From: Mycetocola zhadangensis
GTDB taxonomy: Bacteria; Actinomycetota; Actinomycetes; Actinomycetales; Microbacteriaceae
NCBI RefSeq assembly: GCF_003668565.1
Contig: NZ_RCWJ01000003.1
Coordinates: 310,001 to 374,000, forward strand
Length of the DNA stretch: 64,000 nucleotides
Direction of reading: 5' to 3'
The stretch's first letter is position 1. The number at the start of each line of letters is the position of its first letter. The notes under the pieces were generated by a model. It worked only from the letters and a program-made list of their open reading frames with translations, was not told where the DNA came from and did not search any database. This document shows, piece by piece, positions 55,378-64,000 of this stretch. The position numbers and the translations under genes are program-made.

Positions 55378-56591
55378 CGTTGCCCTTCCGACTCGACGGT
55401 GGGCGAGACCGGGTGTTCCATCGAAGGGAAGTCCAGCCCGGCGGCCGCCCATGCGGTGCCGAGGATCCTCAGGTGCCTGGACGCCCAGGAGTTCTCGGAG
55501 ACGAACCGCAGCCGCTCGGCCTCCGCCGCCGGACCGAGCGCGAGCGCCTCATCCAGCCGGTCAGCAAAGTCGGCGACCGTCGATGTGAGCAGCACCCGCT
55601 CGTCGATCCGACGCACCGGCGGCAGGTCGATCGCGAGCACGGGGCACCCGGCGGCGAGGTACTCGTACACCTTGAGCGGGCTCATGGCCTCGGTCAGCGG
55701 AGTCGCGCGATGCGCGAGCAGGCACACGTCGACGTTGCGCATCGCTGCGACCAGTTCGGTGCGACCAACACTCGGGTGCACAGATATCGAACGGATGCCA
55801 TTTATCGCCGCCAGATATCCACCCTCGGGTTGCGGCCCCAGAAGAATGATTGACAGGTCTGGCCGTCGACGCGCGAGAGTGGCAAGGCCGTCGACGTCGA
55901 GCCGGGAGTCGAGGGTGCCGACGTAGAGCGCCCGCGGCCGCGGAATACCCGCGAGCCAGGCCGGTTCGGGGGGAACGGGCCCCTGCCACTCGGCCGGTTC
56001 GACCCCGTTGGGAACAACGGCGCTCGGACCCTGGGGGTTGATCCGCTCAAGCACCTGCGCCGAGACTGCTGCAACACCGAGACCGCGAGCGGCGATGCGG
56101 CGATACGCCTCACGATACGCGGGCCAGTATCCCTGTCGCGCTGGCGAGCTCAACCAGTCATCCCGCGCATAGAACGTGGTTCCAGCGGCCCAGTCAAACG
56201 GAGCGAACCCGGCGATGATCGGGTTGGCTGAAATGACGACGGGGTCGGTCTGCCCGAGTTGTTTGGAGGCGCGCTCGAGCGAGCGGTCGTATGCCCGGTA
56301 GTCGCGGGCCACGGCGGAAACGCCTTCCGGGTCGGAGCGGCGAAGTCGCAGCGGGGTGTGCTGCACACGGGTCGGCGTCGCCGGGAATCGCGACTGCGAG
56401 CGGGCAAGGGAGCGCACCGCGTGAGACGGCAGCCAGCGAAACGGGTTAGCCACGAGCAGCCGGTCGACGGCTGGACTGTCGAACAAGCGTGACAACAGGC
56501 GGTCAGGAGGGCGCATCATGCCGCGAGTGACAGCATCCGTCCAGGTCTCGTAACTGAAGGTGAAGACGACGTCGTGCGGGCTTCCGCTCAC
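55374..56591 (-). CDS. GT4-like glycosyltransferase (WcaI/TagF-adjacent type)
   Basis: 405 aa from a GTG overlapping the upstream acetyltransferase stop. The N-terminus (HDVVFTFSYETWTDAVTRGMMRPPDRLL) and the C-terminal donor domain (RALYVGTLDSRLDVDGLATLARRRPDLSIILLGPQP, then LLAHRATPLTEAMSPLKVYEYLAAGCPVLAIDLPPV with the conserved Glu pair) fit GT-B transferases. It adds one sugar of the repeat unit. Three genes here (acetyltransferase, this, pyruvyl transferase) form one overlapping operon. Confidence 0.88.
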   Translation of the reverse strand: MSGSPHDVVFTFSYETWTDAVTRGMMRPPDRLLSRLFDSPAVDRLLVANPFRWLPSHAVRSLARSQSRFPATPTRVQHTPLRLRRSDPEGVSAVARDYRAYDRSLERASKQLGQTDPVVISANPIIAGFAPFDWAAGTTFYARDDWLSSPARQGYWPAYREAYRRIAARGLGVAAVSAQVLERINPQGPSAVVPNGVEPAEWQGPVPPEPAWLAGIPRPRALYVGTLDSRLDVDGLATLARRRPDLSIILLGPQPEGGYLAAINGIRSISVHPSVGRTELVAAMRNVDVCLLAHRATPLTEAMSPLKVYEYLAAGCPVLAIDLPPVRRIDERVLLTSTVADFADRLDEALALGPAAEAERLRFVSENSWASRHLRILGTAWAAAGLDFPSMEHPVSPTVESEGQR

Positions 56592-57253
56592 GACTGTCGC
56601 TCCGTTCTAACCTCGGCCCCTGGCAGCGATCGGATCACCCGCGCGGGTATTCCGGCGACGACAGTGCGTGCCGGAACGTCGTCGCGGACAACGCTGAGCG
56701 CACCGATTACGGCGCCGGCGCCGATCGTGACACCCGGCATGATGACGGCGCTTTGCCCGATCCAGGCACCGCGCCCAATGTGCACGGGAGCGATGCGGTC
56801 GAGCGGCTGGTCACGGATGAAGACGTCTGGCTGGTTGAAGCCGTGGGTGTGGTCGGAGATGTACACACCTCGGGCGATGGCCACGCCGTCTTCGATCACC
56901 ACTCGTGACACCGCGGAGATCTGCGTCTGGTTCATCCGCACCCGGTTGCCGATCAGAATGGTGGGCGTCGGAGAGTCGTCGACAGGGATCATGAACCACG
57001 AGTTGGAACCAATCAGGCAGCCGTTGCCGATCGAAATTTTTTCTCCGCGGACGACGCGAAATGGCAGGAGAATGCGCGATCTTGAACCGAAGCGGAAGAA
57101 ACCTGAGCGCACACTCCACGTGAATGCCGCGTCGCGAACGCGCTGCAGAGCGGTGAAGACGGTTAAACCGTTCACGATTTTTCCTCTCGGCGCACGGCTG
57201 GTCGCGGCGCATAAGCTCACGTCCAACAGTAATGCTCCATGAGGTTTTGTCAC
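56588..57253 (-). CDS. Left-handed beta-helix (LbH) acetyltransferase
   Basis: 221 aa from a GTG at 57253. Hexapeptide repeats begin at KISIGNGCLIGSNSWFMI and continue through RVVIEDGVAIARGVYISDHTHGF (with the catalytic-type His region) and VHIGRGAWIGQSAVIMPGVTIGAGAVIGALSVVRDDVPARTVVAGIPARVI. It is of the maltose/colanic-acid O-acetyltransferase type and is the first gene of the three-gene minus operon. Confidence 0.88.
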   Translation of the reverse strand: MTKPHGALLLDVSLCAATSRAPRGKIVNGLTVFTALQRVRDAAFTWSVRSGFFRFGSRSRILLPFRVVRGEKISIGNGCLIGSNSWFMIPVDDSPTPTILIGNRVRMNQTQISAVSRVVIEDGVAIARGVYISDHTHGFNQPDVFIRDQPLDRIAPVHIGRGAWIGQSAVIMPGVTIGAGAVIGALSVVRDDVPARTVVAGIPARVIRSLPGAEVRTERQS

Positions 57254-57358
57254 GTTGAGCAGCGGCCGACTTTTTGTCGCGGCGACATCTGCCGCGCACG
57301 CCGCCGCAGATTTATGACAAAGTATGCAGAAGCGATAAACCTGAGGGGAACTCGGATC

Positions 57359-57811
57359 GTGGCTGACTCATCGGTGCCCACGGCGAAAGCCGAGAACCTC
57401 CGCGCGCCGTCGAGTCCCTCCTCGCCCCCTGCACGCCGCCCTCGGCGGCGCGTCTCGATTGGGACGCTGCTGTTCGCGGTTCTCGTCACGGCTCTTCTTG
57501 CCGCGATTGTGACGGCATCGGTTTTCACCGCGCGCAGTCGTGAGGACGCGTTGGAGAACGAGATCGATGCGCTTAGCGTGAAACTGGCCGCAGCGGCTCA
57601 GGCGTTGGAAGACTGCCAGGCGTCACGACAGTCTGTTGCGGCCGTCGCTGCCGAACTGGCCGCCGCTCGCGACGACATGGATCGCGCGCTTGCGGCATTC
57701 GACCAGGGTGTTGCCATGGACGTGACCGAGACCGCGATCAGCGCGGCGAACGCGCGGTATGCCGCTGCGCTCGATTCGCTTGGCGCGATCCCGGGCTGTG
57801 CGACGGGTTAG
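57359..57811 (+). CDS. Small membrane protein with coiled coil, unknown function
   Basis: 150 aa from a GTG at 57359, chosen because GAGGGGAA lies 8 nt upstream; the frame is open from 57239 with an ATG at 57314. A Pro/Ser/Arg-rich head (residues 1-36) leads to one helix (SIGTLLFAVLVTALLAAIVTASVF, about 37-60) and an Ala-rich coiled coil (about 62-120). Two Cys residues (in EDCQAS and PGCATG) could form a disulfide outside the membrane. It resembles the partial protein at 1-756 in layout but not in sequence. Its stop overlaps the convergent mqo stop by 4 nt. Confidence 0.75.
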   Translation: MADSSVPTAKAENLRAPSSPSSPPARRPRRRVSIGTLLFAVLVTALLAAIVTASVFTARSREDALENEIDALSVKLAAAAQALEDCQASRQSVAAVAAELAAARDDMDRALAAFDQGVAMDVTETAISAANARYAAALDSLGAIPGCATG

Positions 57812-59286
57812 CGGGCCAGTTCGAGAACGGCCGCAGTCGCTGCCAGAATTTCTTCGGCACGCTCTGGCTTGTCGTTCAGTGTGACGCCGTAGCTTGGGAT
57901 CAGTGTCTTGAGCTGCGGCTCCCACCGACCGAAGTCGTTCGGGAAGCAGGTCTTCAGAACGTCGAGCATGATCGGAACAGCGGTCGAAGCACCTGGGGAT
58001 GCACCGAGCAGTCCGGCGATGCTGCCGTCTTTCGCCGCGATGACTTCGGTGCCGAACTGCAGGACGCCGCCTTTCTTGGCATCCTTCTTCATCACCTGGG
58101 CGCGCTGGCCGGCGGTGATGAGGTACCAGTCCTTGGGCTTCGCGGTCGGCATGAACGTGCGGAGCGCCTGGAACTTCTTCGACTTGCTGGCCACGAGCTC
58201 ACCGATGAGGTAGCTCATCAGGCTCGGGTTGTCCTTGGCGACCGCGAGCATCGGCAGGAGGTTCGTCGGGCGCACCTGGGTGACGATGTCGAGCAGCGAA
58301 CCGTTCTTGAGGAACTTGGGGCTGAAGCCGGCGTACGGGCCGAACAGCAGGCTGGCTTCGCCGTCGACAACGCGGGTGTCGAGGTGAGGAACCGACATCG
58401 GAGGGGCGCCGACAGCGGCCTGGCTGTACACCTTGGCCTTGTGCTGGGCGACGATCGCCGGGTTGTCTGTGCGGAGGAACTGGCCGGAGATCGGGAAGAC
58501 GCCGTAACCCTTGATCTCAGGGATACCCGACTTCTGCAGGAGCTTGAGCGCCCAGCCGCCTGCGCCGACGAAAACAAACCGAGCGCGGGTCTCGCCTGGC
58601 GTACGTCCAACGAGTTCGCGGTGACGGATCAGCCACGAGCCGTCCTTCTGCTTTTTCAGCCCGCGCACCTCGGTGTTGAGACGCAACTGGGCACCGGCAT
58701 CCGTCACAGAATCGAAGAGCTGGTGCGTGAGCGCGCCGAAATCGACATCGGTTCCCGATGGGGTGCGGGTCGCCGCGAACGCTTCACCCTTGAGGCGCTT
58801 CTTCATGAGCAACGGTGCCCACTGGTGAATGACCCGGGAGTCTTCGGAGTACTCGATGTCGCCAAAGAGGGGCTGCTTCTTGAGCACCTCGTAGCGACGG
58901 CGGAGGAAGGTGACGTCTTTCTCTCCCCGCACGAAGGTCATGTGAGGGGTGGAGTTGATGAAGCTCGACGGCTCGCGAAGCACACCCCTGCGGACGAGCG
59001 AGGACCAGAACTGACGGCTCAGCTGGAACTGTTCGTTGATGCTGATCGCCTTGGACGGGTCGATCGAGCCGTCTTTTGACTCCGGCATGTAGTTGAGCTC
59101 ACACAGAGCTGCGTGGCCGGTTCCCGCGTTGTTCCAGGGGTTTGAGCTCTCCTCGGCGACGTCCCCGAGCCGCTCGAAGATCACAATCTTCCAGTCCGGC
59201 TGAATCTGCTGAAGAAGGGATGCGAGAGTTGCGCTCATGATGCCGCCACCGATGAGGGCGACATCGACCGGGCCGGAAGAAGTCAT
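57808..59286 (-). CDS. mqo: Malate:quinone oxidoreductase
   Basis: 492 aa, the normal length. The FAD-binding start DVALIGGGIMSATLASLLQQIQPDWKIVIFERL, then SSNPWNNAGTGHAALCELNYMP and FVFVGAGGWALKLLQKSGIPEIKGYGVFPISGQFLR are diagnostic. It oxidises malate at the membrane and passes electrons to quinone in the citric acid cycle. The gene stands alone, convergent with the small membrane-protein gene. Confidence 0.96.
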   Translation of the reverse strand: MTSSGPVDVALIGGGIMSATLASLLQQIQPDWKIVIFERLGDVAEESSNPWNNAGTGHAALCELNYMPESKDGSIDPSKAISINEQFQLSRQFWSSLVRRGVLREPSSFINSTPHMTFVRGEKDVTFLRRRYEVLKKQPLFGDIEYSEDSRVIHQWAPLLMKKRLKGEAFAATRTPSGTDVDFGALTHQLFDSVTDAGAQLRLNTEVRGLKKQKDGSWLIRHRELVGRTPGETRARFVFVGAGGWALKLLQKSGIPEIKGYGVFPISGQFLRTDNPAIVAQHKAKVYSQAAVGAPPMSVPHLDTRVVDGEASLLFGPYAGFSPKFLKNGSLLDIVTQVRPTNLLPMLAVAKDNPSLMSYLIGELVASKSKKFQALRTFMPTAKPKDWYLITAGQRAQVMKKDAKKGGVLQFGTEVIAAKDGSIAGLLGASPGASTAVPIMLDVLKTCFPNDFGRWEPQLKTLIPSYGVTLNDKPERAEEILAATAAVLELAR

Positions 59287-59329
59287 GGTTCTAGTTTAGG
59301 TGGCGAAAACCGGCGAACTGTCGCGCGTA

Positions 59330-60484
59330 CTACGCACCGCGAGCGGGGCTTGTCTCAACCCTGCTTCCGCCAGCGACCTGCGCCCGGGTGCAGGCGGAGC
59401 GCGCGGCGTCGTACAGCGCGTCGAAGGTGTGCTCCACGACGAACGAGTCACTGATTCCCACGCTCACCGCGAGTCGGAAACCCTTCTTGTCTGAGACCGT
59501 CACCCCGACGAGCGCGTCGAGCAACTCGAGAGCACGCCGTTCGGTGTCCTGCTGGTCTGAAGGGATACCGACAAGCACAAACCGGCCGCCGCCGCGGTGC
59601 CCGATGATCGTCGTCGGGTACAGGTGATCGCGCAGGAAGTCAGCGAGGGTCCGGATCGTCTCGTCCGCGAAGCCCGCTCCGTAGGTGACGTTGATTTCTT
59701 CGAGCCCGTTGATCTGCACGACGCTCACAGCGGAGTGCTCACCGTGTGAGCGGACGCGCGCGATCCTGTCGCGTGCGCCAGGAACGAACGCCGCCCAGTC
59801 CAGAACACCCATGGAGAATGTCGGTGCGGCTGTGCCGCGAAGCGTTCCCCGACCGGTCCGGCCGGCTGCGAGCATCGCCGTGGTGAAAGCGACCGCGATG
59901 TAGGCGACGAGCGCAACGATGACTGTTCTGGTCGGGTTGAAATTAGCGTCAAAAACCGGAGAGCCCGGACCCGCAACGACGAACGCGACCAGTCGAGCAG
60001 TGGTCCACGCCGCCCCCATCCAGCACACGATGGCGATGACCCTGCCGTTCACGAGCGTGGCCAGGTCTCCTCGAACGCTTTCCCTGGCACTGACAATGGC
60101 CAGAAGAATCACGGCCGCCATCGTGACCGACGCTCCGGCCCATTGCCCTGACTGTGGAAGCTCGACGGCAGTGACCACCGCGGTGATCAGGAGGAAGACA
60201 CCGACCACAACGATCCGTGGACGTCGGGAGTTGAACGCGAGGCAGCCACACCAGAGACCGCCGACTGTACCGACCGCCGCAACGTTTGGCACGATCTGGA
60301 GCAGCGAATCTTTCTCGATCCAGACGATGAACGCTGACGCGACGGCTGACAGGATGGCGGAGACGTACATCAGGCTCCACGCCTGCATCAGTCGCGTCTT
60401 CGACGTCATGGCCACATTGAGCATGGCCACGGCACCGATGGTGAGTACGACCCCCGCGCTCAGACCTGCAATCGGATCAAGCAT
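59330..60484 (-). CDS. Membrane protein with degenerate GGDEF domain (paralogue 2)
   Basis: 384 aa from the ATG at 60484 with GGAGGAG upstream; the start overlaps the previous gene's end by 8 nt. Six helices (about 10-205) are followed by a GGDEF-like domain (about 225-375). The place of the GG[DE]EF signature reads RGGGRF (297-302), so the catalytic acidic residues are lost, and INGLEEINVTYG replaces the usual metal-binding FKxIND block. It is probably not a diguanylate cyclase; it may sense a nucleotide or act as a structural partner. Confidence 0.82.
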   Translation of the reverse strand: MLDPIAGLSAGVVLTIGAVAMLNVAMTSKTRLMQAWSLMYVSAILSAVASAFIVWIEKDSLLQIVPNVAAVGTVGGLWCGCLAFNSRRPRIVVVGVFLLITAVVTAVELPQSGQWAGASVTMAAVILLAIVSARESVRGDLATLVNGRVIAIVCWMGAAWTTARLVAFVVAGPGSPVFDANFNPTRTVIVALVAYIAVAFTTAMLAAGRTGRGTLRGTAAPTFSMGVLDWAAFVPGARDRIARVRSHGEHSAVSVVQINGLEEINVTYGAGFADETIRTLADFLRDHLYPTTIIGHRGGGRFVLVGIPSDQQDTERRALELLDALVGVTVSDKKGFRLAVSVGISDSFVVEHTFDALYDAARSACTRAQVAGGSRVETSPARGA

Positions 60485-61658
60485 GCAAGTGCTCCTCCGG
60501 GTGTCCGACGATGGCGTTGCCGCCCGCCTCGTGTCCCTCCGAGACAAGCTCTCCCACCCGCTCGGCCAACGCCAGGAAGCTCTCCCCCGGTTGCGGCTCG
60601 GCGATGGCAATGGTGACGCTCACCCGCAGGCCCTGCGAGGCATCGATCGGAGTGTCGACCAGAGCGGACCTGATGCGTTTCGCCTGATCGAGGGCCTGGT
60701 CGAGACTTTCGAAGAGCAACGCGTCGAAGCCTGCGCCCCGAGTGTGTCCGAGAATCGCCGTAGCAGACACCGAGTCCCGCAGAACCGAGCCAACGAGGGT
60801 CATCGCTGAGTCGCTGAACGATCTGCCGAACGCCGTATTCATCTCTGAGAGGTTGTCGACGTCGATCCGCATGAACACGCTCGGCTCCGCTGTGTGCTCA
60901 AGCCGCTTGAGCCGGTCGTTCACTGCCGTCGTGAAAAGGTCCGTCGATGGGAAGTTCTCCCAGCGTTCGTTGTCGATGGTGCGCGAAGCCCGGGGGTTGA
61001 ACCCCTCGGTTCTCAGCACGGCCATCGCTGTTGATGCGGTGACCACGAACAGGATCGTGACACAGGTCGTCACGTCGGTGTCCAGATAGGTTGAAAACAA
61101 AGCGCTGTCCGGACCGCTCGTCGCGAATACGACCGCGCGAACCGCATAAAAACCGCCGACCACAAACATGACCACGGCGATGATCCGCCCGTTCAGGCTT
61201 CGTTGCATCCGTCCGGTCAGCGCCTCACAAGCAGCGAGCAGCGCGTAAACCGACACAGCCATCAGGAACACCTGCCCACCGGCCCAGCTCCCAGCGGCGC
61301 CGTCGAGCCAGCAGACGATCGCGACGAGGACGCCGCCTGCGGCACTCACAAGTTGGAGCGGCTTGCGCTCGTTCATGGCCCGGCAACCAGACCAGGCGAA
61401 CCCCATCGACATCGCCAGCGCGCCGTTGCCGATGCCGATCGCCAGAACAGCGTTCGGAAACACTGCCCAGACGGCGAACGAGACCGCGGTGAGCAAACCG
61501 AGTAGGAATGCGGCAGACCACAAGCGGCTGGGAACGTCGTTGTGCTGCAGCACGGTGCTGAGCACGAAGATCGTGCCGCAGATCGCGACGACGAGCCCGC
61601 TCGACAGCAGCAGCGTCGGCAGGTCGAGCGCGAACAGGGGGTCGAGTGCAACGTGCAT
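60477..61658 (-). CDS. Membrane protein with degenerate GGDEF domain (paralogue 1)
   Basis: 393 aa. Six helices (about 15-215) and a GGDEF-like domain (about 235-385) in which the signature reads RGAGFDA (307-313); RIDVDNLSEMNTAFG keeps one of the metal-binding acidic residues. It starts 2 nt after the histidine kinase stop. It shares its layout with the next gene, including NGRIIAVVMF against NGRVIAIVCW after the fourth helix, so the two are likely a tandem duplication. Confidence 0.82.
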   Translation of the reverse strand: MHVALDPLFALDLPTLLLSSGLVVAICGTIFVLSTVLQHNDVPSRLWSAAFLLGLLTAVSFAVWAVFPNAVLAIGIGNGALAMSMGFAWSGCRAMNERKPLQLVSAAGGVLVAIVCWLDGAAGSWAGGQVFLMAVSVYALLAACEALTGRMQRSLNGRIIAVVMFVVGGFYAVRAVVFATSGPDSALFSTYLDTDVTTCVTILFVVTASTAMAVLRTEGFNPRASRTIDNERWENFPSTDLFTTAVNDRLKRLEHTAEPSVFMRIDVDNLSEMNTAFGRSFSDSAMTLVGSVLRDSVSATAILGHTRGAGFDALLFESLDQALDQAKRIRSALVDTPIDASQGLRVSVTIAIAEPQPGESFLALAERVGELVSEGHEAGGNAIVGHPEEHLHA

Positions 61659-61660
61659 TT

Positions 61661-63304
61661 TTACTCCTCCTGCTGTTCGCGAGGGATCGTGATGACCATG
61701 GTTGTGCCGGCAGGACTCGAGGCAGACATTCGAATATCACCCTCATGCGCCCGAACGATCTCCTGGCTGATCGCCAGTCCGAGGCCCGTTCCGTGAACGC
61801 TCGAGTTGCGCACCGACTCCGCACGATAGAACCGCTGGAACAGGTTCTTCTGCTCCTCCGCTGTCATTCCGCGGCCGGTGTCGGAGATGAAGATTTCCAC
61901 TTCCCGCTCATCACCGATCACAGCAACACTCACGCGCCCGCCGGTGTGGTTGTACTTGACGGCGTTGGACAGCAGGTTGTCGATGACCTGCCGCACCCGG
62001 AACTCGTCGGCATAGACAATTGGCGACCCGATCGAAGTCAGCAGGAGCGAGATCCGCCGCTCATCCGCGACCGGTTTGAGCGACTGGATCGACTGCTTGG
62101 CCAGCACAGCGAGGTTGGTCGGGGCAAAGTTGAGCAAAAATCCAACGTGCTCCTCCTGGGAGGCGAGCAGCAGGTCGCTGACGATTGACAGCATTCGGTC
62201 GGCGTTGTTCAAAGCCACGTCGACGTATTCCCTGTCCTGCCCGGTGATCGATTCCCCGTCGAGCACCAACTCGAGGTAGCCAAGGATTGAGGTGAGCGGC
62301 GTGCGTAATTCGTGAGAAACGGATGCCACGAGGTCGTCTCGAGCGCGGATTGCGTCGATTTCCGCGGTGAGGTCGCGAGACACCATCACGGCGCCCTCTC
62401 GTTGACCTTCCGCGTTGGTGAGCGGACGGCTGGTCATTCCAAGCGCCAGTCGCTTCTCACCAGGCTCGCCGTACCAGACGATGAGGTTCTCGAAACTGTC
62501 GCCCCGAAGCATCCGTTCGTGTGGTCGCTCTCCCGGTTCCAGCGGAGTGACGCCGTCTTCGCCGTAGTCGACCGCCGGGAAATAGCTGGTGGCTGGTGTG
62601 CCGAACGCCGACAGCCAACGGCGATAGGTGCTGTTGACGATCGTCGGCCGACCGAACCGGTTCACGGCGACGACGCCGAAGGACACGGTGTTCATCACCT
62701 GGTCGAGGGTTCGTTCGTCGCGTCTGGCCCGATCGAATGCGCTCTCAAGGAGCTCCGCCTGTTGACGGAGCAAAACCCGCTGCGCCTGCGTCTTTCGGGT
62801 CCCGAGGAACGTAGCCGTCGAGACGAAGACGAGCACGATCGGAATCACCAGGGCGCCGGCGACTCGCGTTGTGATGGAGGTCTGGTCCATGAGAAAAAGC
62901 CCGCCGATGAGTGCACCCATCGACACGGCTGGGCCCAGGATCGCGCCGAACAGCCCGTAATAGGTCGCCATCCAGAGGACGGGAAGCACGAGGAAGAATC
63001 CCGAGCCGAGCGAGGGTTCACCCGTGCGCAGGATGACGACGGCAACAATGTCGAAGACAGGAACGAGGATCGTCCACTTCTTCCCCAACCTGCCCCACGG
63101 GATGACCCCGGCTGCTGCCGTCGTCGCGAACACGAGGACGACGCCGAAGAAGAACATTTCGGGGCGCGCAAGCTCCTGCGGAATCGTCATGGCGATGCAG
63201 ACGAGAAGCAGAACGGCACCAGCCAGGAGCAGCTGCCAGAGAAATACCGAGCGCTCCAGACGCCACCGGCTCGACGGCGGAGCCTTCGTCAGGGGCAGTG
63301 ACAT
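61661..63304 (-). CDS. Membrane-bound sensor histidine kinase with PAS domain
   Basis: 547 aa from the ATG at 63304 (the frame is open upstream to 63394). Five to six helices (about 20-168) lead to a coiled linker, a PAS domain (about 200-310), and HisKA with the phospho-accepting His331 in SVSHELRTPLTSILGYLEL. The ATPase part has the N box NLLSNAVKYNH, G1 DTGRGM, an F box and G2 GTGLGLAI. No response regulator gene is next to it. Two degenerate-GGDEF membrane genes follow in the same operon, which suggests they modulate or receive its signal. Confidence 0.92.
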   Translation of the reverse strand: MSLPLTKAPPSSRWRLERSVFLWQLLLAGAVLLLVCIAMTIPQELARPEMFFFGVVLVFATTAAAGVIPWGRLGKKWTILVPVFDIVAVVILRTGEPSLGSGFFLVLPVLWMATYYGLFGAILGPAVSMGALIGGLFLMDQTSITTRVAGALVIPIVLVFVSTATFLGTRKTQAQRVLLRQQAELLESAFDRARRDERTLDQVMNTVSFGVVAVNRFGRPTIVNSTYRRWLSAFGTPATSYFPAVDYGEDGVTPLEPGERPHERMLRGDSFENLIVWYGEPGEKRLALGMTSRPLTNAEGQREGAVMVSRDLTAEIDAIRARDDLVASVSHELRTPLTSILGYLELVLDGESITGQDREYVDVALNNADRMLSIVSDLLLASQEEHVGFLLNFAPTNLAVLAKQSIQSLKPVADERRISLLLTSIGSPIVYADEFRVRQVIDNLLSNAVKYNHTGGRVSVAVIGDEREVEIFISDTGRGMTAEEQKNLFQRFYRAESVRNSSVHGTGLGLAISQEIVRAHEGDIRMSASSPAGTTMVITIPREQQEE

Positions 63305-63402
63305 GGTGTTGACACTAGCAACATCCTGACGTGCTCCTTCGCCTGAGCGACGGAACAGGCGCGACCGCAGATGCGCGAAGGGGGTCGACCTCAACCAACC
63401 GG

Positions 63403-64000
<598 letters not shown>

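Noticed and set aside
59330-61658. Active diguanylate cyclases
   Set aside because: The GG[DE]EF signature is RGAGFDA and RGGGRF, so the catalytic acidic residues are missing in both proteins.

Overview
The window is one contiguous stretch of a high-GC (roughly two thirds G+C by eye) Gram-positive chromosome. Codon use, leaderless or GTG-started genes, an IdeR/DtxR-type iron box, an actinobacterial Wzx/Wzy polysaccharide cluster and many words of the form CGGATGCCA point to an actinobacterium, most likely a member of the Microbacteriaceae. No rRNA, tRNA, CRISPR array, prophage or recognisable transposase was seen.

Layout. (1) 1-1.4 kb: the start of a Lys/Pro-repeat membrane protein cut by the window edge, and a histidine phosphatase. 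(2) 1.8-7.0 kb: an iron-siderophore operon on the minus strand (siderophore-interacting reductase, binding lipoprotein, two FecCD permeases, ATPase) behind an iron box; three 30-bp tandem repeats abut its end. (3) 7.1-7.7 kb: an unknown four-helix membrane protein. (4) 7.8-31.0 kb: a glycan/sugar utilisation region. It holds two ROK repressors, a GntR/FCD regulator, two sugar ABC importers without their own ATPases, a secreted GH16 hydrolase, an intracellular GH29 alpha-L-fucosidase, a GH2 beta-galactosidase, and a complete oxidative L-fucose route (mutarotase, dehydrogenase, lactonase, fuconate dehydratase, SDR dehydrogenase, FAH-family hydrolase). The inferred logic is: cut a fucosylated, galactose-containing glycan outside, import oligosaccharides, trim them inside, and oxidise fucose to three-carbon products. 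(5) 31.1-34.4 kb: DUF808 protein, thymidine kinase, esterase, LysE exporter. (6) 34.5-35.0 kb: decayed remains of a two-gene locus, probably toxin-antitoxin-like, with a preserved operator-like palindrome.

(7) 35.0-57.3 kb: a large exopolysaccharide cluster. It carries a WbaP-like priming transferase, a fused Alg14/Alg13-like transferase, five further glycosyltransferase genes (one a GT2-GT4 fusion), Wzz-like, Wzy and Wzx proteins, two left-handed beta-helix acetyltransferases, a pyruvyl transferase, a WS/DGAT-like acyltransferase, a subtilase with a Pro-Thr linker, and a lipoprotein joining an SGNH esterase to a right-handed beta-helix. The product is predicted to be an acylated, probably pyruvylated polymer. 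(8) Inside this cluster, at 50.2-51.7 kb, a gene with a DUF559 (Vsr-like endonuclease) C-terminus is bracketed by two pairs of long palindromes of one sequence family, and a fifth copy lies 43 kb away. This REP/REPIN-like arrangement is the strongest candidate for an undescribed system here. (9) 57.4-64.0 kb: a small coiled-coil membrane protein, malate:quinone oxidoreductase, a histidine kinase operon with two membrane proteins carrying degenerate GGDEF domains, and the C-terminal part of aspartate-semialdehyde dehydrogenase.

All calls rest on reading motifs in the sequence. Substrates of transporters and glycosidases are inferred from neighbours, and start sites were chosen from ribosome-binding sites and overlaps.
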